A stretch of 64,000 nt of DNA, from assembly GCF_009389715.1 (NCBI RefSeq), contig NW_024067667.1, positions 1,248,001 through 1,312,000 of the forward strand, read 5' to 3'. Every line of letters starts with the position of its first letter. The first letter of the stretch is position 1. Below, piece by piece: positions 25,201 to 35,399 of this stretch. The notes under the pieces are model-generated. The model searched no databases and had not been told where the DNA came from. It worked only from the letters and a program-made list of their open reading frames with translations. Origin of the DNA: Phoenix dactylifera (lineage: Eukaryota > Streptophyta > Magnoliopsida > Arecales > Arecaceae). The position numbers were made by a program, and so were the translations under genes.

Positions 25201-27978
25201 AACTTTAGTTTTTCTTACTCCAAAATATTCCCAAGTAAAATTTACACTTTTGTATCATATGTTACGGGAAGTAGTTTCCCAACAGTCAGTGCCCTTCAAT
25301 TGGGTAATTAGCTTTCTTAAAACTAGTTTGGCCATCATATCTCTATCATGAAATGCAAATTCTCAGAATCTGTTAGTGCAATTCCATCTCCTCTTACCCA
25401 TCACAAAATAAAGAATACATGTAGCAAAAGAAGTAAGGGCATGGAACCTTGATAGCCCCATGGCATGAAGGAGAAAGGAGTCAAATGACATTAGGAAGGC
25501 TCTGAGTTTCAGATTTTTGTTCAAAAAAAATCAAGAAAAAATTCAAAAGGAGTTTAAAATAGAAGAAAAGAGCAGTTATTACACAAAACTATAGGATATG
25601 ATATTGTGATAGATTATTTATATGTACATCTTGATAATTTTAGGCTGATGTCAATATTTCAGGTAAGTAAAACTCATTTGAGTATGCTAGTATTTTGTAC
25701 CATAAACATACACACACATACATAAATCATAGATGCATACATACACATATGTACCTTATATTTTCTTCTTGAACAAATTATTATATTTAGCAAATTTGAA
25801 GTTTTTTAGTGTATATGTGTATACACATATATATGTATTAGATGAAAGATAAATTGGAATAAATGGAATAAATGAAATAGTTGATTAGGTGAAGTACCAT
25901 GTACAATTTAGACTCATCTTTGTGCAAGGTTGACAACTACTGGACCAACATTATATTACATAGCTGTATGTTGCATGGTTAGCAGGCCACATGTAAGAGA
26001 TTAACCTAGTGGAGCCTAGGAGATTGAGTTGGATGTGTATTAAAACTTAAGCACAATAAAGGGATAGTTTAGGTAGCTGTATGGTTAGTAGGATGCAACG
26101 TTACTAGATTTGATAAAACAAGAATTTCAAATCAGATATTTCATAAGATAAACATATAAAAAAAATGCAAAATTGAAATATGTGTGATACCGAGGAACCT
26201 TTTTCCCTCGCTATGGTCTTAAATCATATCTTGTTAGAAACCATGTCCTCATCTCCTGTTCCTACATTTTTGTGCCAAAAACATCCCAACACACCTGACC
26301 TCCTCCTCCAAATCCGTCCTTCCTTTTCTCTTCCTCTTGTCCTTCCAGCCCTTTACTCCTCATCTTCCCTGCACTCCTTTACAACCTCATCCAGACCCCT
26401 CTCATTGCTGTCCTCCTTCACTTCACCCTCCATCATCTTATCATTGTTTTGCTTCCTTCCTACTTGTTATGCTTTTGTCTCAAATCGCCCAAACCCTTCT
26501 CCTAGCAAACAATAACTTAAATTAAAATAAGAATTAAAAACAACAGTTATAAAACCTATTCATAAAAAAAAAGGTTTTATGGTTTTCATAAACTCAACAA
26601 CCAAACATTGGCTTAAGGTACTACAAATTGAGCACCAACTGCATACAGCAAAGATGAATCCAAGAAAAGTGGGCTTTTTTCTTTATACTCTAGTTGGATT
26701 GTGAGAAAAGAGGATTATATAAATAAAATACCTTGGATGTATTCAATAGAATTAGTTGGAACCGAAGATACTCTCATTTGGGAAACTGTCTAGTTGGATT
26801 AGATATAGAGCACTGATCGAGGAGGACATGTAAAGCTAACCTTACATAAATGAGAATTCTTCTTTGTGACTGCGATCATGCACTTGCATACATATGTACG
26901 ATAAAATCTTTGACAGAAGATTTAATAATTTCAAAGAACAATGTGTCATTCATATTAAAGAGTTAAATTGTTGATATTGATATATAGCTCAAAAATGGTT
27001 GTGAATTTTATCTTTTATAGATTTCTAACCTATGCATTAGGTGCGTGCAAAAATGAGTGATATATGTTGTACTGGTGTGCTAAAATGTATAATAGGTTGT
27101 TTATTTTGAGAATCCACTTTGATGATCACGATATCAGCATCTTAAGCATTGATCGAAAACAAATAGATTTCAATGCTTTGATCATAGCAAAACATCATCA
27201 TATCATTAAAGCCATTTATTTTCACTGAAGTAGGTCAGAGACCACCATCACATGTCACTTTTGGTTATTTTTAGTTTTGGAAATCACGATCAATAGTGTG
27301 AATCTACAGTTTGGTGGGTCTATCATTAATTTTTATTTGTTAAATATTTTATAAAATAAACATATCTAATTCTTTCTCTATTGACATACATGCATGCATA
27401 TGTATGTTATGACTTTTGCATGCACCTACGTGCTTGTGTGCATCTCTCTCTCCCTCCTTCCCTCCCTCCTTCCCTCTCTCTATATATATGTATACACATG
27501 TATACATATATATACTTATATGAGATGTGTGTGTATATGTCTGTGTGCATGTATAGTAGAGTGCTAATATATGGGTGCCCATATAATAGCTCAAATAAGG
27601 TCAATGCTAACTGAATGACTAGGGACCCAATATTGATATCTGAGTTACTAGATGTCATCTATTATCTCCAAACCTTTTTTTTAATCAGAAAATCATATGA
27701 TTTGGAGGCCTCTAGCCTATGTATCATTTATGTATCCAATGGTAAAAAATGGATAGTTCAAATATCATGAACAATACATATATTTTACCACTGGATGCAT
27801 AAGTTAGGGATCTTTAAACCGCATGTTTTTGTTTTAAATGGTAATGTAGTTTAGAACTAATAGATCACATCTAAGGGCTTGGATAATTGGTACTGGGCCC
27901 CTGGTCATCTGTTTAAGACCAACCTTATTTGGGTTGTTGTGTGGGCATCCACATATTAGCTCTACTCTATACATATTC

Positions 27979-28012
<34 letters not shown>

Positions 28013-31000
28013 GACACATACATACATCCATGCATGTACATGTGTACGTATACACACATATATAACGATAGCTAATTAGTTCATAGGGAATAACTAGTTT
28101 TGTTGTTTGGTGATATCTGTCATTTGTTGGATGCAATGAATGCACTTTTTCTGCATTGATCATTTGACTGTTTCATCTTTTCATACATTAGTTGTACCTG
28201 TCAAATGACAAAATAACTCTATGCAAGTAGAACCATCTGGTGTGATATATTGGGGATATTTTTGTCATTTATAGTGCAAACAACCGAGGTGGTTGTTCCC
28301 TGAAAATAAAATAGCCTTTCTTTATATATATGCTAATATATGTGCATATGTGTGTGTGTGTATAAAGAGTGATAGACTTTGCTTCTCTTAAGAGGAGAGG
28401 GTAACTACTCTCGACTCCAAAATCAATAATGGAGCTTGCAAATCGAAGATCCACACCGTTGATCATGATCTATGTCCCTAAAAGTGCCTAGAAATCAAAA
28501 ATTGAGTATTTTGATTATCTCTAACCTATGTAACATTTGGACTCAAATATTGATGTTTCCGTTGTGCTAAAATATATGATGAAGTATTTAAATTAAGAAT
28601 CCACCGTATTGATCATTTTTTTCCATGTGTTGAAACATATATAGATTGAAAATCAATTTTTAATGCTTGGATCATATCAAACGTGGTCTCATATCATTTT
28701 AACTGTTCAATTTTTTGTGTCCATGTGATGGATATGTGAGAAATAGTCAAAACACGTGATTTTTAGTTTTTAGGCATTTTTAGTGGTAGAGATTAAGGTT
28801 AACACTATAGATCTTCAATTTGATGCCCCATTGTTGATTTTCGAGTTTAGAGTAGTTACTCTCTCCTCTCAATAGGAACAAACTCCATCTCTCGTACACA
28901 CACATGCACGAGCACACACACAGGAAGGTTTTCTAACTCTTTTCACCACCCATTTTGTCCTTTCTTTATCCTCTCTCTGATATGGCATCCCCTTTTTGCA
29001 CTCCGTATTCTCCTAGCCCTTTTACCCTTATGTTTCCTCTATGCGTTTTCTAGATACCCCTTGTTCTTCTCCCTTTAACACTGCTGCCCCTGTCCTCTTG
29101 TCATTTTTTGAAGCATGGCCTTTTGATTTGTTGTGTTCTATTACACAGGTGCACCAAAATTAATACTTCAGTTTCATGGAGACAAAGGGATATTATTTTA
29201 ATAAAATATCTCAATGTCCATAGGTAGCGGTTAACATTTTGTTTGTTTTTATCATCATCCTCTGGTCATGCCACGCAATTGACTAAAAAGACTATGTTTT
29301 TTTTTTTTTTTGAAAAAAAATTGGGTATTACACTTGATATAAATGTTGCCAGTTTGAGTAGAGTCCAGCTAACTCTTAACTAGGACCCAGATTTGATGTA
29401 TGTTTTTATGCACATATAGGTATGTTCCTTTGTATGTATGTATAGGCATGATCATGTAATTTCACCGAGGGGCATTTAATTATTTTCCGATGTGCATGTC
29501 TAATTATTAATACACAGTAGTGATAGAATTGCTTTTGAAATTACACTCCACTAAAATTTGCTCAATTATAGATTTGTATTTCTAGATTGCACCTGATGTA
29601 ACAGCTTATTGTTCTTTTATCAGGTATGGATGGCGTGGTCAATCGCGAGATAGCATAGGAACAGTTCTCTGTGTTGATGATGATGGGATACTACGGGTTG
29701 GTTTTCCTGGAGCATCTAGGGGTTGGAGAGCTGATCCTGCAGAGATGGAAAGAGTTGAAGAATTTAGGGTTGGTGACTGGGTCCGAGTTCGCCCTGCACT
29801 GACAGCTGCTATACATGGTATGGAAGCTGTAACTCCTGGAAGCATTGGGATAGTGCATTCCATCAGACCAGATAGTAGCCTTCTGCTGGGCCTTTGCTAC
29901 TTGCCCAATCCATGGCATTGTGAACCTGAAGAAGTCGAACCTGTTGAACCATTTAGGGTAATGAGATGCATAACTTATAATTTATGTTTTTCTTTTCGTT
30001 GCTTTCAGTATATTCTGGTATTAATCTCTTGACTTTGCTTCTACTTGTGATTATATCCGTAATCTTTCTAGATTGGTGATCAAGTATGTGTAAAGAGATC
30101 TGTTGCAGAGCCTAAGTATGGTTGGGGTGGTGAGACACATCACAGTGTAGGAAAAATTATAGATATAGAGTGTGATGGTCTCCTTGTAGTTGACATTCCA
30201 GATCGATCAACTACATGGCAAGCTGATCCTTCTGATATGGAAAAGGTCGAAAATTTTAAGGTATGGTCCTCTTACCATTTTTTAGTGCCGCTATGTTATT
30301 TTCTTATCTCATATCTGAATTTCTAAGTTTTCTTCTTCCTAATGCTGGTGCGTAGGTGGGTGACTGGGTTAGAGTCAAAGCTTTTGTACCATCTCCAAAA
30401 TATGGATGGGAAGATGTCACACGAAATAGTATTGGAATAATCCATAGTCTAGAAGATGGCAGTGATATGGGTGTTGCCTTCTGCTTTAGGAGCAAGCCTT
30501 TTGCTTGTTCAGTGGCAGACATGGAGAAGGTGCAGCCATTTGAAGTAGGTCAAAAAATTCATGTGATGCCATCTATATCTCAGCCGCGACTTGGATGGTC
30601 AAACGAGTCTGCTGCAACTATTGGGACAATATCACGAATAGACATGGATGGAACTTTGAATGTTAGTTACATGTCTTTGCTAGTTTGCTATATTATGAAT
30701 GTTAGGTTTTTCCAAGCATGCTCATTGGGTCTCTGCTTACCAAAACTCAACTGATTTTCTGTCTGTAGGTTAGGGTGGCCGGCAGAAGTAGTTTGTGGAA
30801 AGTTGCTCCAGGTGATGTTGAGAGACTTTCAGGCTTTGAAGTTGGAGACTGGGTGCGTCTGAAGCCAAGTCTCGGGGCTAGACCCACATATGACTGGAAC
30901 AGCATTGGAAGAGAAAGTATAGCTGTGGTACACAGCATACAAGACTCTGGATACTTGGAGTTGGCTGGCTGTTTTAGGAAAGGAAAATGGGTAACTCATT

Positions 31001-32022
31001 ATATGGATGTGGAGAAGGTTCCGTGTTTGAAAGTTGGTCAGCATGTTCGGTTTCGCACTGGACTACTTGAGCCAAGATGGGGATGGAGAGATGCTCGGCC
31101 TGATTCTAGAGGTATCATAACTGGTGTGCATGCCGATGGAGAAGTGCGAGTGGCCTTTTTTGGCATGCCGGGGTTATGGAGAGGAGACCCCGCAGACTTT
31201 GAGGAGGAGGAAATGTTTGAGGTTGGGGAATGGGTGCAGCTCAGGGAGCATGCGAACAGCTGGAAGTCCCTGAAACCTGGAAGCATTGGTATTGTTCATG
31301 GAATTGGGTACGAAGGCAATGCATGGGATGGAACTGTGCATGTTGCATTTTGCGGTGAGCAGGAAAGGTGGGTGGGACCAACTAACCAGCTTGAAAGAGT
31401 AGATAGGCTTGTTGCGGGACAGCAGGTTAGGATAAAGAAATCTGTGAAGCAACCCAGATTTGGGTGGTCAAATCACAGTCATGCAAGCATAGGAACAATA
31501 TCATCTATAGACGCAGATGGAAAGCTAAGAATATATACACCAGCAGGATCCAAGGCATGGATGATAGACCCTGCAGAAGTGGACAGAGTGGGGGAAGAAG
31601 AAGAAGTGCGTGTTGGAGACTGGGTAAAGGTGAGAGAAACTGTTACGACACCAACATACCAGTGGGGTGATGTAAGCCATGTCAGCATCGGGGTAGTGCA
31701 CAAGATAGAGGATGGGGAACTTCGGGTTGCCTTTTGTTTCAACGAAAGACTATGGGTGTGCAAAGAGTGGGAGGTGGAAAAGGTTCGAGCATTCAAGGTG
31801 GGTGACAAGGTAAGGATAAGACCAGGCCTAATAATGCCGAGGTGGGGATGGGGCATGGAGACATTTGCAAGTAAAGGTGAGGTGATGGGAGTGGATGCTA
31901 ACGGGAAGCTACGGATCAAGTTCAAGTGGAGGGATGGAAGGTTGTGGATAGGGGATCCGGCTGATATTGTTCTTGATGAAGGTTCAGACACAACCAACAC
32001 CATCGATGAGTGCTACTCATAG
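6482..32022 (+). CDS. KEG: KEG (KEEP ON GOING) RING-type E3 ubiquitin ligase, 16 exons
   Basis: Exons: 6482-7296, 11488-11856, 11936-12166, 12529-12654, 12759-13095, 13188-13345, 16398-16555, 22202-22323, 22450-22584, 24166-24290, 24548-24652, 24825-25058, 29624-29957, 30072-30260, 30356-30661, 30769-32022. Joined, they keep one frame and give 1665 residues, close to Arabidopsis KEG (about 1625). Domain order matches the family: RING (6-51), acidic linker, kinase (about 145-460), ankyrin repeats (about 490-880), then twelve HERC2-like repeats (about 895-1655). Known role from Arabidopsis: trans-Golgi/early-endosome E3 ligase that targets ABI5, ABF1/3 and other partners and so restrains ABA responses. 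The start is the first in-frame ATG and gives MKVPCCSVC, as in orthologues. All introns are GT-AG except intron 10 (GC-AG). The copy looks intact. Confidence 0.95.
7297..11487 (+). other. KEG: KEG intron 1 (4.2 kb)
   Basis: GT at 7297, AG at 11486-11487. It holds a degenerate CGGATA/TATCCG repeat (7920-8430) and a purine-rich block (8755-8890). The remaining open frames have no recognised motif. I see no nested gene. Confidence 0.8.
7920..8430. repeat. Degenerate CGGATATGGATA-type dispersed repeat in KEG intron 1
   Basis: About 500 bp built from variations of GGATATGGAT / ATATCCATAT and TTAGTCGGAT, on both strands. It begins with ATCGGATCGGATATGGAT and ends with GATTCGGATATG / GGACGGATAT. 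This type of low-complexity dispersed repeat is common in plant introns. No coding capacity and no clear terminal repeats. Confidence 0.6.
11488..12166 (+). CDS. KEG: KEG exons 2-3: kinase C-lobe
   Basis: Exons 11488-11856 and 11936-12166 (residues 272-471). The catalytic-loop position reads VCMSLKPSN (residues 290-298), so the usual HRD is CMS with S293 in place of the catalytic Asp. The metal-binding motif is DYG (D311). The APE motif appears as TAPEVW. The end reads LRHLQEIPRSPPASPD, as in orthologues. Splice phases fit exactly (CC|A gives proline, AA|T gives asparagine). Confidence 0.92.
12529..13345 (+). CDS. KEG: KEG exons 4-6: start of the ankyrin repeat region
   Basis: Exons 12529-12654, 12759-13095 and 13188-13345 (residues 472-678). 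Ankyrin signatures are visible as GHTALHLACRRGSVELV, GDPPIVFALAAGSPECV and GESVLHTAIAKRYTECA. Ankyrin repeats bind partner proteins; in KEG they contribute to substrate recognition (family knowledge). Confidence 0.92.
13346..16397 (+). other. KEG: KEG intron 6 (3.1 kb)
   Basis: GT at 13346, AG at 16396-16397. It contains a possible weak copy of the GGTAC-type repeat (about 14140-14345) and a purine-rich tract (15165-15290). No nested gene recognised. Confidence 0.75.
16398..16555 (+). CDS. KEG: KEG exon 7: ankyrin repeat
   Basis: Residues 679-731, reading PLHLCVETWNMAVVKRWVEV and then GPNGTALCMAAALKKDHE. It joins exon 6 through a split threonine codon (AC|G) and exon 8 through a split glutamate codon (G|AG), giving DHEIEGREL. 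It is a small exon isolated between a 3.1-kb and a 5.6-kb intron. Confidence 0.92.
18060..18290. repeat. Probable GGTAC-type dispersed repeat, weak copy
   Basis: Clusters of TGTACTG, GGTACGAGC, TATTGTAC and GTACTGAACCAGC resemble the better copies at 20930 and 21660. It has no coding potential. Assignment is by motif density only. Confidence 0.35.
20930..21225. repeat. GGTAC-type dispersed repeat, copy 1 in KEG intron 7
   Basis: Shared with 21660-21960 in the same order: TACA/GGT start, CCCATGTTGAGATGACTC versus CCCATATTGAGACAGCTC, TTTTTATCA, GGTACCATCC versus TTGCCATCC, then GTTCAGACCG, and a terminal run rich in GGTA(T/C). Dispersed non-coding family with degenerate GGTAC units. Confidence 0.6.
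21660..21960. repeat. GGTAC-type dispersed repeat, copy 2 in KEG intron 7
   Basis: Diverged direct copy of 20930-21225, about 730 bp downstream. It ends in TGGTATGGGTCAGTAC. The open frames across it are chance products of the repeat. Confidence 0.6.
22202..22584 (+). CDS. KEG: KEG exons 8-9: ankyrin repeats
   Basis: Exons 22202-22323 and 22450-22584 (residues 732-817). They read LLAAGADPTAQD, TALHTAAMINDAELV, ILKAGVDVNVRNAQNTIPLH and LLLSAGGDCNLQ, clear ankyrin consensus pieces. The GR-T dipeptide normally following TAQD in orthologues is less conserved here (EVNFRTALH). Confidence 0.92.
22585..24165 (+). other. KEG: KEG intron 9 (1.6 kb) with TA microsatellite
   Basis: GT at 22585, AG at 24164-24165. 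A TA-rich microsatellite lies at about 22651-22692 and a run of twelve or more G at about 23091-23103. No gene recognised. Confidence 0.75.
24166..24652 (+). CDS. KEG: KEG exons 10-11, joined by a GC-AG intron
   Basis: Exons 24166-24290 and 24548-24652 (residues 818-893). They read DDDGDNAFHIAADAAKMIRE, then VRNHRGWTLRDFLETLPREW. The donor after exon 10 is AG|GCAAGT, the consensus for GC-AG introns. Only this junction restores R-G-W in frame; the next GT downstream would shift the frame. Confidence 0.9.
24825..25058 (+). CDS. KEG: KEG exon 12: first HERC2-like repeats
   Basis: Residues 894-971. Opens with YEVGDWVKFKRS and contains GWQGA, GFVQAI, FCSGEARVLASEV and GQHVQLKSDVKEP, i.e. repeat 1 and the start of repeat 2. 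HERC2-like repeats are about 60-residue beta modules that end KEG and take part in partner binding. Confidence 0.92.
26990..27340. mobile_element. MITE fragment, same family as 28365-28900
   Basis: Direct diverged copy of 28500-28850: TTCTAACCTATGCA / TCTCTAACCTATGTA, GTGCTAAAATGTAT / GTGCTAAAATATAT, GAGAATCCACTTTGATGATCA / AAGAATCCACCGTATTGATCA, then ATCATATCATT, TTTTTAGTTTT and GATC-AATAGTGT. The left inverted arm is missing or too diverged to see. Confidence 0.5.
27550..27980. mobile_element. Long-TIR foldback MITE in KEG intron 12
   Basis: The two halves are inverted copies along almost their full length (arms of about 200 bp, centre near 27765). Left arm order: TAGAGTGCTAATATATGGGTG, CAAATAAGGT, GACTAGGGACCCA, ATGTCATCTATTA. 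The reverse complement of the right arm gives TAGAGCTAATATGTGGATG, CAAATAAGGT, GACCAGGGGCCCA, ATGTGATCTATTA. It has no coding capacity. Superfamily uncertain; the target-site duplication is obscured by microsatellites. Confidence 0.65.
27981..28010. repeat. (TA)n microsatellite
   Basis: Uninterrupted TA run directly abutting the right end of the 27550-27980 foldback element. Confidence 0.85.
28365..28900. mobile_element. Long-TIR foldback MITE in KEG intron 12, second family
   Basis: The left arm AGAGGAGAGGGTAACTACTC, then CCAAAATCAATAATGG and GAAGATCCACA, is matched by the inverted right arm AGAGGAGAGAGTAACTACTC, then CGAAAATCAACAATGG and GAAGATCTATA. Similarity continues inward (AAAAGTGCCTAGAAATCAAAA versus AAAATGCCTAAAAACTAAAA), so arms exceed 150 bp. 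No coding capacity. It could be a Mutator-type MITE because of the long TIRs, but that is inference. Confidence 0.65.
29624..30661 (+). CDS. KEG: KEG exons 13-15: HERC2-like repeats 2-6
   Basis: Exons 29624-29957, 30072-30260 and 30356-30661 (residues 972-1248). Repeats open with EEFRVGDWVRVRP, QVCVKRSVAEPKYGWGG, NFKVGDWVRVKAF and PFEVGQKIHVMPSISQPRLGW. Each module carries the W-G-x-x-S-IG core (for example DSIGTV, HSVGKI, NSIGII, ATIGTI). Splice phases are all zero here, so exon borders tend to fall between repeats, as expected for a repeat-built region. Confidence 0.93.
30769..32022 (+). CDS. KEG: KEG exon 16: HERC2-like repeats 7-12 and stop
   Basis: Residues 1249-1665 in one uninterrupted exon ending at TAG (32020-32022). 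Repeats open with GFEVGDWVRLKPSL, CLKVGQHVRFRTGL, MFEVGEWVQLREHA, LVAGQQVRIKKSV, VRVGDWVKVRETV and FKVGDKVRIRPGL. The C-terminus reads WIGDPADIVLDEG and then a short non-conserved tail. Strong conservation to the end argues that this allele is functional. Confidence 0.95.
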   Translation, partial: VRVAGRSSLWKVAPGDVERLSGFEVGDWVRLKPSLGARPTYDWNSIGRESIAVVHSIQDSGYLELAGCFRKGKWVTHYMDVEKVPCLKVGQHVRFRTGLLEPRWGWRDARPDSRGIITGVHADGEVRVAFFGMPGLWRGDPADFEEEEMFEVGEWVQLREHANSWKSLKPGSIGIVHGIGYEGNAWDGTVHVAFCGEQERWVGPTNQLERVDRLVAGQQVRIKKSVKQPRFGWSNHSHASIGTISSIDADGKLRIYTPAGSKAWMIDPAEVDRVGEEEEVRVGDWVKVRETVTTPTYQWGDVSHVSIGVVHKIEDGELRVAFCFNERLWVCKEWEVEKVRAFKVGDKVRIRPGLIMPRWGWGMETFASKGEVMGVDANGKLRIKFKWRDGRLWIGDPADIVLDEGSDTTNTIDECYS

Positions 32023-32511
32023 GGATTCAGCAATTCTTTAACTCTTATTTGTTTAGCTGTCACAAGTAATTCAGCTGCTGTATTCTCGACCTTGGTCTTG
32101 TTTTCAAGGTTCCTGGCACATCTATCAGCTCATGGCCACCAAGACATTGTTTGTGGCTATGAGGAGAAGAAAGCTGGTTTTTCTTCATGAAGGTTTAGGG
32201 GTCGAGTGTGTCGGCTGGTCTGTATTCACATAGTTATCCATGAGAGTTTATTACCATTTGACTATATCATACTAATGTACAGGTTATTAGACCTGGGTGT
32301 TAAATTGAAATGCTCCCTTGTATTTCGTTTTTCAAAAATCCTGTGGTGGTATATAGTTTTCTTTAGATGTCAGTTTTTCATTCATTACTTTTGATTGTAA
32401 ACATGGTGTATATTGTAGCTTTGTATCAGTCTTTTTTTTTATATTTAATTCTGGTTATATTGGGATACTTGCGAGTTGTGATATGAATTGCTGTTTTCTA
32501 TGCGCAATAAA
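32023..32511 (+). terminator. KEG: KEG 3' UTR with poly(A) signal AATAAA
   Basis: AT-rich non-coding stretch after the stop. A canonical AATAAA lies at 32506-32511, about 485 bp after the stop, and is the first clear polyadenylation hexamer. LINE-derived sequence begins within about 50-150 bp downstream. Confidence 0.55.
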
Positions 32512-32689
32512 GGATGGTACTAGATAGTTTGCCGACGGTAGTCTCCAATGCGTCCTGTGCTGTTGAATGGATATAACTGAGTGGTTTTCTTCCTCTTCCA
32601 AAATACTCATTGGACGAGTTGGCACGTGGTGAGGGATTGCTTCAATTTTTGTTCGAGGGGAAGGGTTGCGGGGTTGGGGTGGGGGATGG

Positions 32690-34300
32690 GAACTTTAGTA
32701 TGAGGTGGAGGCTTTTTTTTCTTGCCGACGATCATCTAGTGGTTAGGTTTAAGTTGGAGGACTGAGACACTGCCTTCTTCAGTGGCCCTTGGATAGTCGT
32801 GGGCCAGTCGTTGGTGGAGTCGTGGGTTCCTAACTTCGTCCTCCGGCTTGGATGTCGTTAAATCGGAGGTGGTGTGGCTGAGGCTGCTGAAGCTCCTGAT
32901 GGAGTATGGGAACAAGGCTACGATTTTGCAGATCGCTTCATCCATGGGTTAAAGAAGCTTTACCGACCAGCTGAAGAAGCTGGGGTTCGCTAGGGTTAAG
33001 GTGGCCATCGATGCCACCTAGCCGTTGATGTCGGAGATTCAAATCAAGGGGAGGACTAGGATTTTATGGCAGGCATTTACGTATGAGGACTAGGGTTTTC
33101 TTCTACCAAGGTGGGCGAATTGGGCATGCGGATGATGATTGCAAATTTCCTGCATCGGAGCTAGTGGTGGAGGTGGGGGATTTGCAAGAGCGGTCGAGGT
33201 CTCTAGCTCTGATGTTGGTGGAGGCAGGTAGAGGCTAGGGGGATGGTGGCGAGCATGATACTAGCTTGGATGAGCAGGGCTGGTTTCCCGTATTTGGTCC
33301 TTGCTTGGCGATGGCGAGGATCCGGCCTTTTGAGGGCAGTGAAGGAGGCGCTGAGGATGAGAAAGACGACCGAGTCAACCATGAGTCGTCAGGGTCGGGT
33401 TCCTCCTCACGGCCGAGTGTCCCCTAATCATCCAAGTTTGCCTGGCTCGCCGCTAGACTTGGATGGGTGGCAGAAGCCGGCGAAGGTTGCACATCGATGA
33501 TTGCCCTCGAAGGACCGAGCGACTGGAGGTGGCGGACCCGGGTGAAGCGATGGCTCATACGGAGCTCGAGACTGAGTCAGGCTTTGACCAGTTGAGAGAG
33601 CTCGTTGACTTGGCCGAGGAGACAGGCAAGGTTGAGCCGAGGGACAAATCGTGTGGCCCAGAAATCACGATGCTGGACATAAGACGTGGCCACTCTAACG
33701 TTAAGCGGCCTAGGAGCCCAGCGATTGAGAGGGTCGGTGTGGGCCAGCATGTGGGCAAGTTAGGTCGGCCAAGTGCTTCGAAGCGAGCTAGCCCAGCTAG
33801 AGATCTTGGTGTGACCCAGGAGGTTGACCCAGGAGGTTAAGCTCGCATGGGACTACGGGCGGTGCTCAGGTGGGAGCGGGATTCAAGCTGCAGCTCGTCC
33901 CTCGCTTCGACCTTGGTCGTAAGGGAGGACCTGATGGTAGGGCTGGCAGTCCCGACACCTCTTAGCACTCCACCAGTGAGGGTAGGGGAAACTTCTTTGG
34001 CACCAGGGGCTTCTTAAGGGTTGCCCCCTCCTTTGGATGGTGAACCCACAGCCCTAGCAGTGGTGGAGCATGTTCTGCAACTGGCGGCTGTGGAAGAGCT
34101 GGCCGACGGGGGGTGCGGCTGGTGAGGTAGGGATTGTTAGGGGGCAATGGGACTAGTCCTCCTCAATTGAACTAGGGGAGCATGTGGTGGCAGTTAGGAG
34201 GGTGAGGGCTGCCTTGGATTTGGGTGAGAAGGTTGATGGCTCTAATAGTGGGCTAGCCCAACAATGGAAGCCTGGAATGGGGACTCTATGCAGTGAAGAG
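32690..34300 (+). pseudogene. LINE ORF1-like (DUF4283 plus zinc knuckle), broken
   Basis: Pieces such as VRFKLEDWDTAFFSGPWIV, SWVPNFVLRLG, ATILQIASSMG and FARVKVAIDA match the DUF4283 part of plant LINE ORF1 across frame changes. The later RVFFYQGGRIGHADDDCKFP is a CCHC knuckle (normally C-x2-C-GRIGH-x4-C) that has lost its first two cysteines. Downstream to 34300 is the expected low-conservation tail. The open frame at 33463-33840 is a chance remnant of it. Confidence 0.65.
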
Positions 34301-34309
34301 TAGGGTCCT

Positions 34310-35110
34310 CCTATGCTCTACATGGTAGAATGTAGATCCTTGTGTGGAATTGCACGAGGGTTGGCAAGCCCCCTTTTACCTCTTCATTTAGAAGACTGGT
34401 TCAGGTGCATGACCCAAAAATTTATTTTGTGTGAGACGCATCTTTTGTGTGTGAGATGTGTCTTTTTGGAGACAGCCTCCTTTGGACCCAGTGTCGGTTC
34501 CTAGTGACCTGAGGTTCTTATGTCATTGAATCCCAGTGCTTGGCGCAAGGGGGGAGGGGTATTATTATTGTGTGGAAGCGGGGCATAGCCACTATGGATG
34601 TCTTCTATAACTGCCCCCAATAAGTTATAATGATAATTTCGAAGCCTAATGAACCTCCTTAGATTTTGTCGGATGTATATGCTAGCACTGACTACAAATT
34701 GAGGAGGGCCCTATGGGGCGAGGTGACTAACCTTTTTGGGCAGGGTATCCCAATCTTGGTTGTTGGTGACTTCAATTGTATGTAGGGGCCCACAGAGGAG
34801 AGGAGGCAAGGTCTACACTGACAAAGTTGAGAGAAGAAAGTTTCGTGACTTCATGGGGACCAATGGGTTGGTGTATCTCGATATCTCCGAGCCAAGGTTT
34901 ACTTGGTGCAACAACTATTCTGATAGTGCCAAAGTATGGGAGAGGATTGACACGGCTCTAGCCATGGTGAGATGGATTCAGCACTTTCTCACCTATCAGG
35001 TTCGTTACCTTCTTCGGATCGCTTCAGATCACTGCTCGATCTTGATTAGCATTGTCACAAGCACTAGTCATCACAACCTTTTTCGCTTTGAAAATTTGTG
35101 GTTGTCTTAC
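34310..35110 (+). pseudogene. LINE endonuclease (EEP) domain, broken
   Basis: The start VDPCVWNCTRVGKPPF and PKIYFVCETHL corresponds to the usual ILSWNCRGLG ... DIVFLSETHL. VVGDFNC (near 34760) is the GDFN motif. NGLVYLDISEPRFTWCNNY, ERIDTAL and ASDHCSILI (34860-35050) are the C-terminal EEP motifs (FTW, ERLDR, SDH). Frameshifts separate these parts. Confidence 0.7.
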
Positions 35111-35399
35111 CTGCAGTCTTAGGACATCGTCCATGGGGCTTGGGGGGTTCTGGTGCAGGAGGGGGGATGCTATGCGTAGGGTGACTCGCAAATTGGAGCT
35201 CACCAAGTAGAGGTTGTAGCGATGGAATTGGAATGTTGTCGGTGACAGTTTTATGCGCATGGATGAGATGAAAACATTTATTACCGACTTTTAGGGGAGA
35301 GAGGATAGCAGTGGTGATTTGTCGGAAGAAGAGTTAGCTGATCCTCGAGGGAAGCTGGCTATGCACCATTCTCTTTTGCAGCAGCATGAGGTGTTCTAG

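Larger units (their letters stand above)
25059..29623 (+). other. KEG: KEG intron 12 (4.6 kb), MITE-rich
   Basis: GT at 25059, AG at 29622-29623. It contains a cluster of related non-coding elements: a half copy at 26990-27340 and two long palindromes at 27550-27980 and 28365-28900, with microsatellites at 25680-25830, 27431-27560, 27981-28010 and 28320-28370. A CT-rich block at 26300-26470 has no recognised function. Confidence 0.75.

Noticed and set aside
26180..26515. Proline/serine-rich 111-residue frame in KEG intron 12
   Set aside because: Product of a CT-rich low-complexity tract; no splice or start context.
33463..33840. 125-residue frame as an independent gene
   Set aside because: It lies inside the LINE ORF1 tail and is open by chance between many stops in that element.
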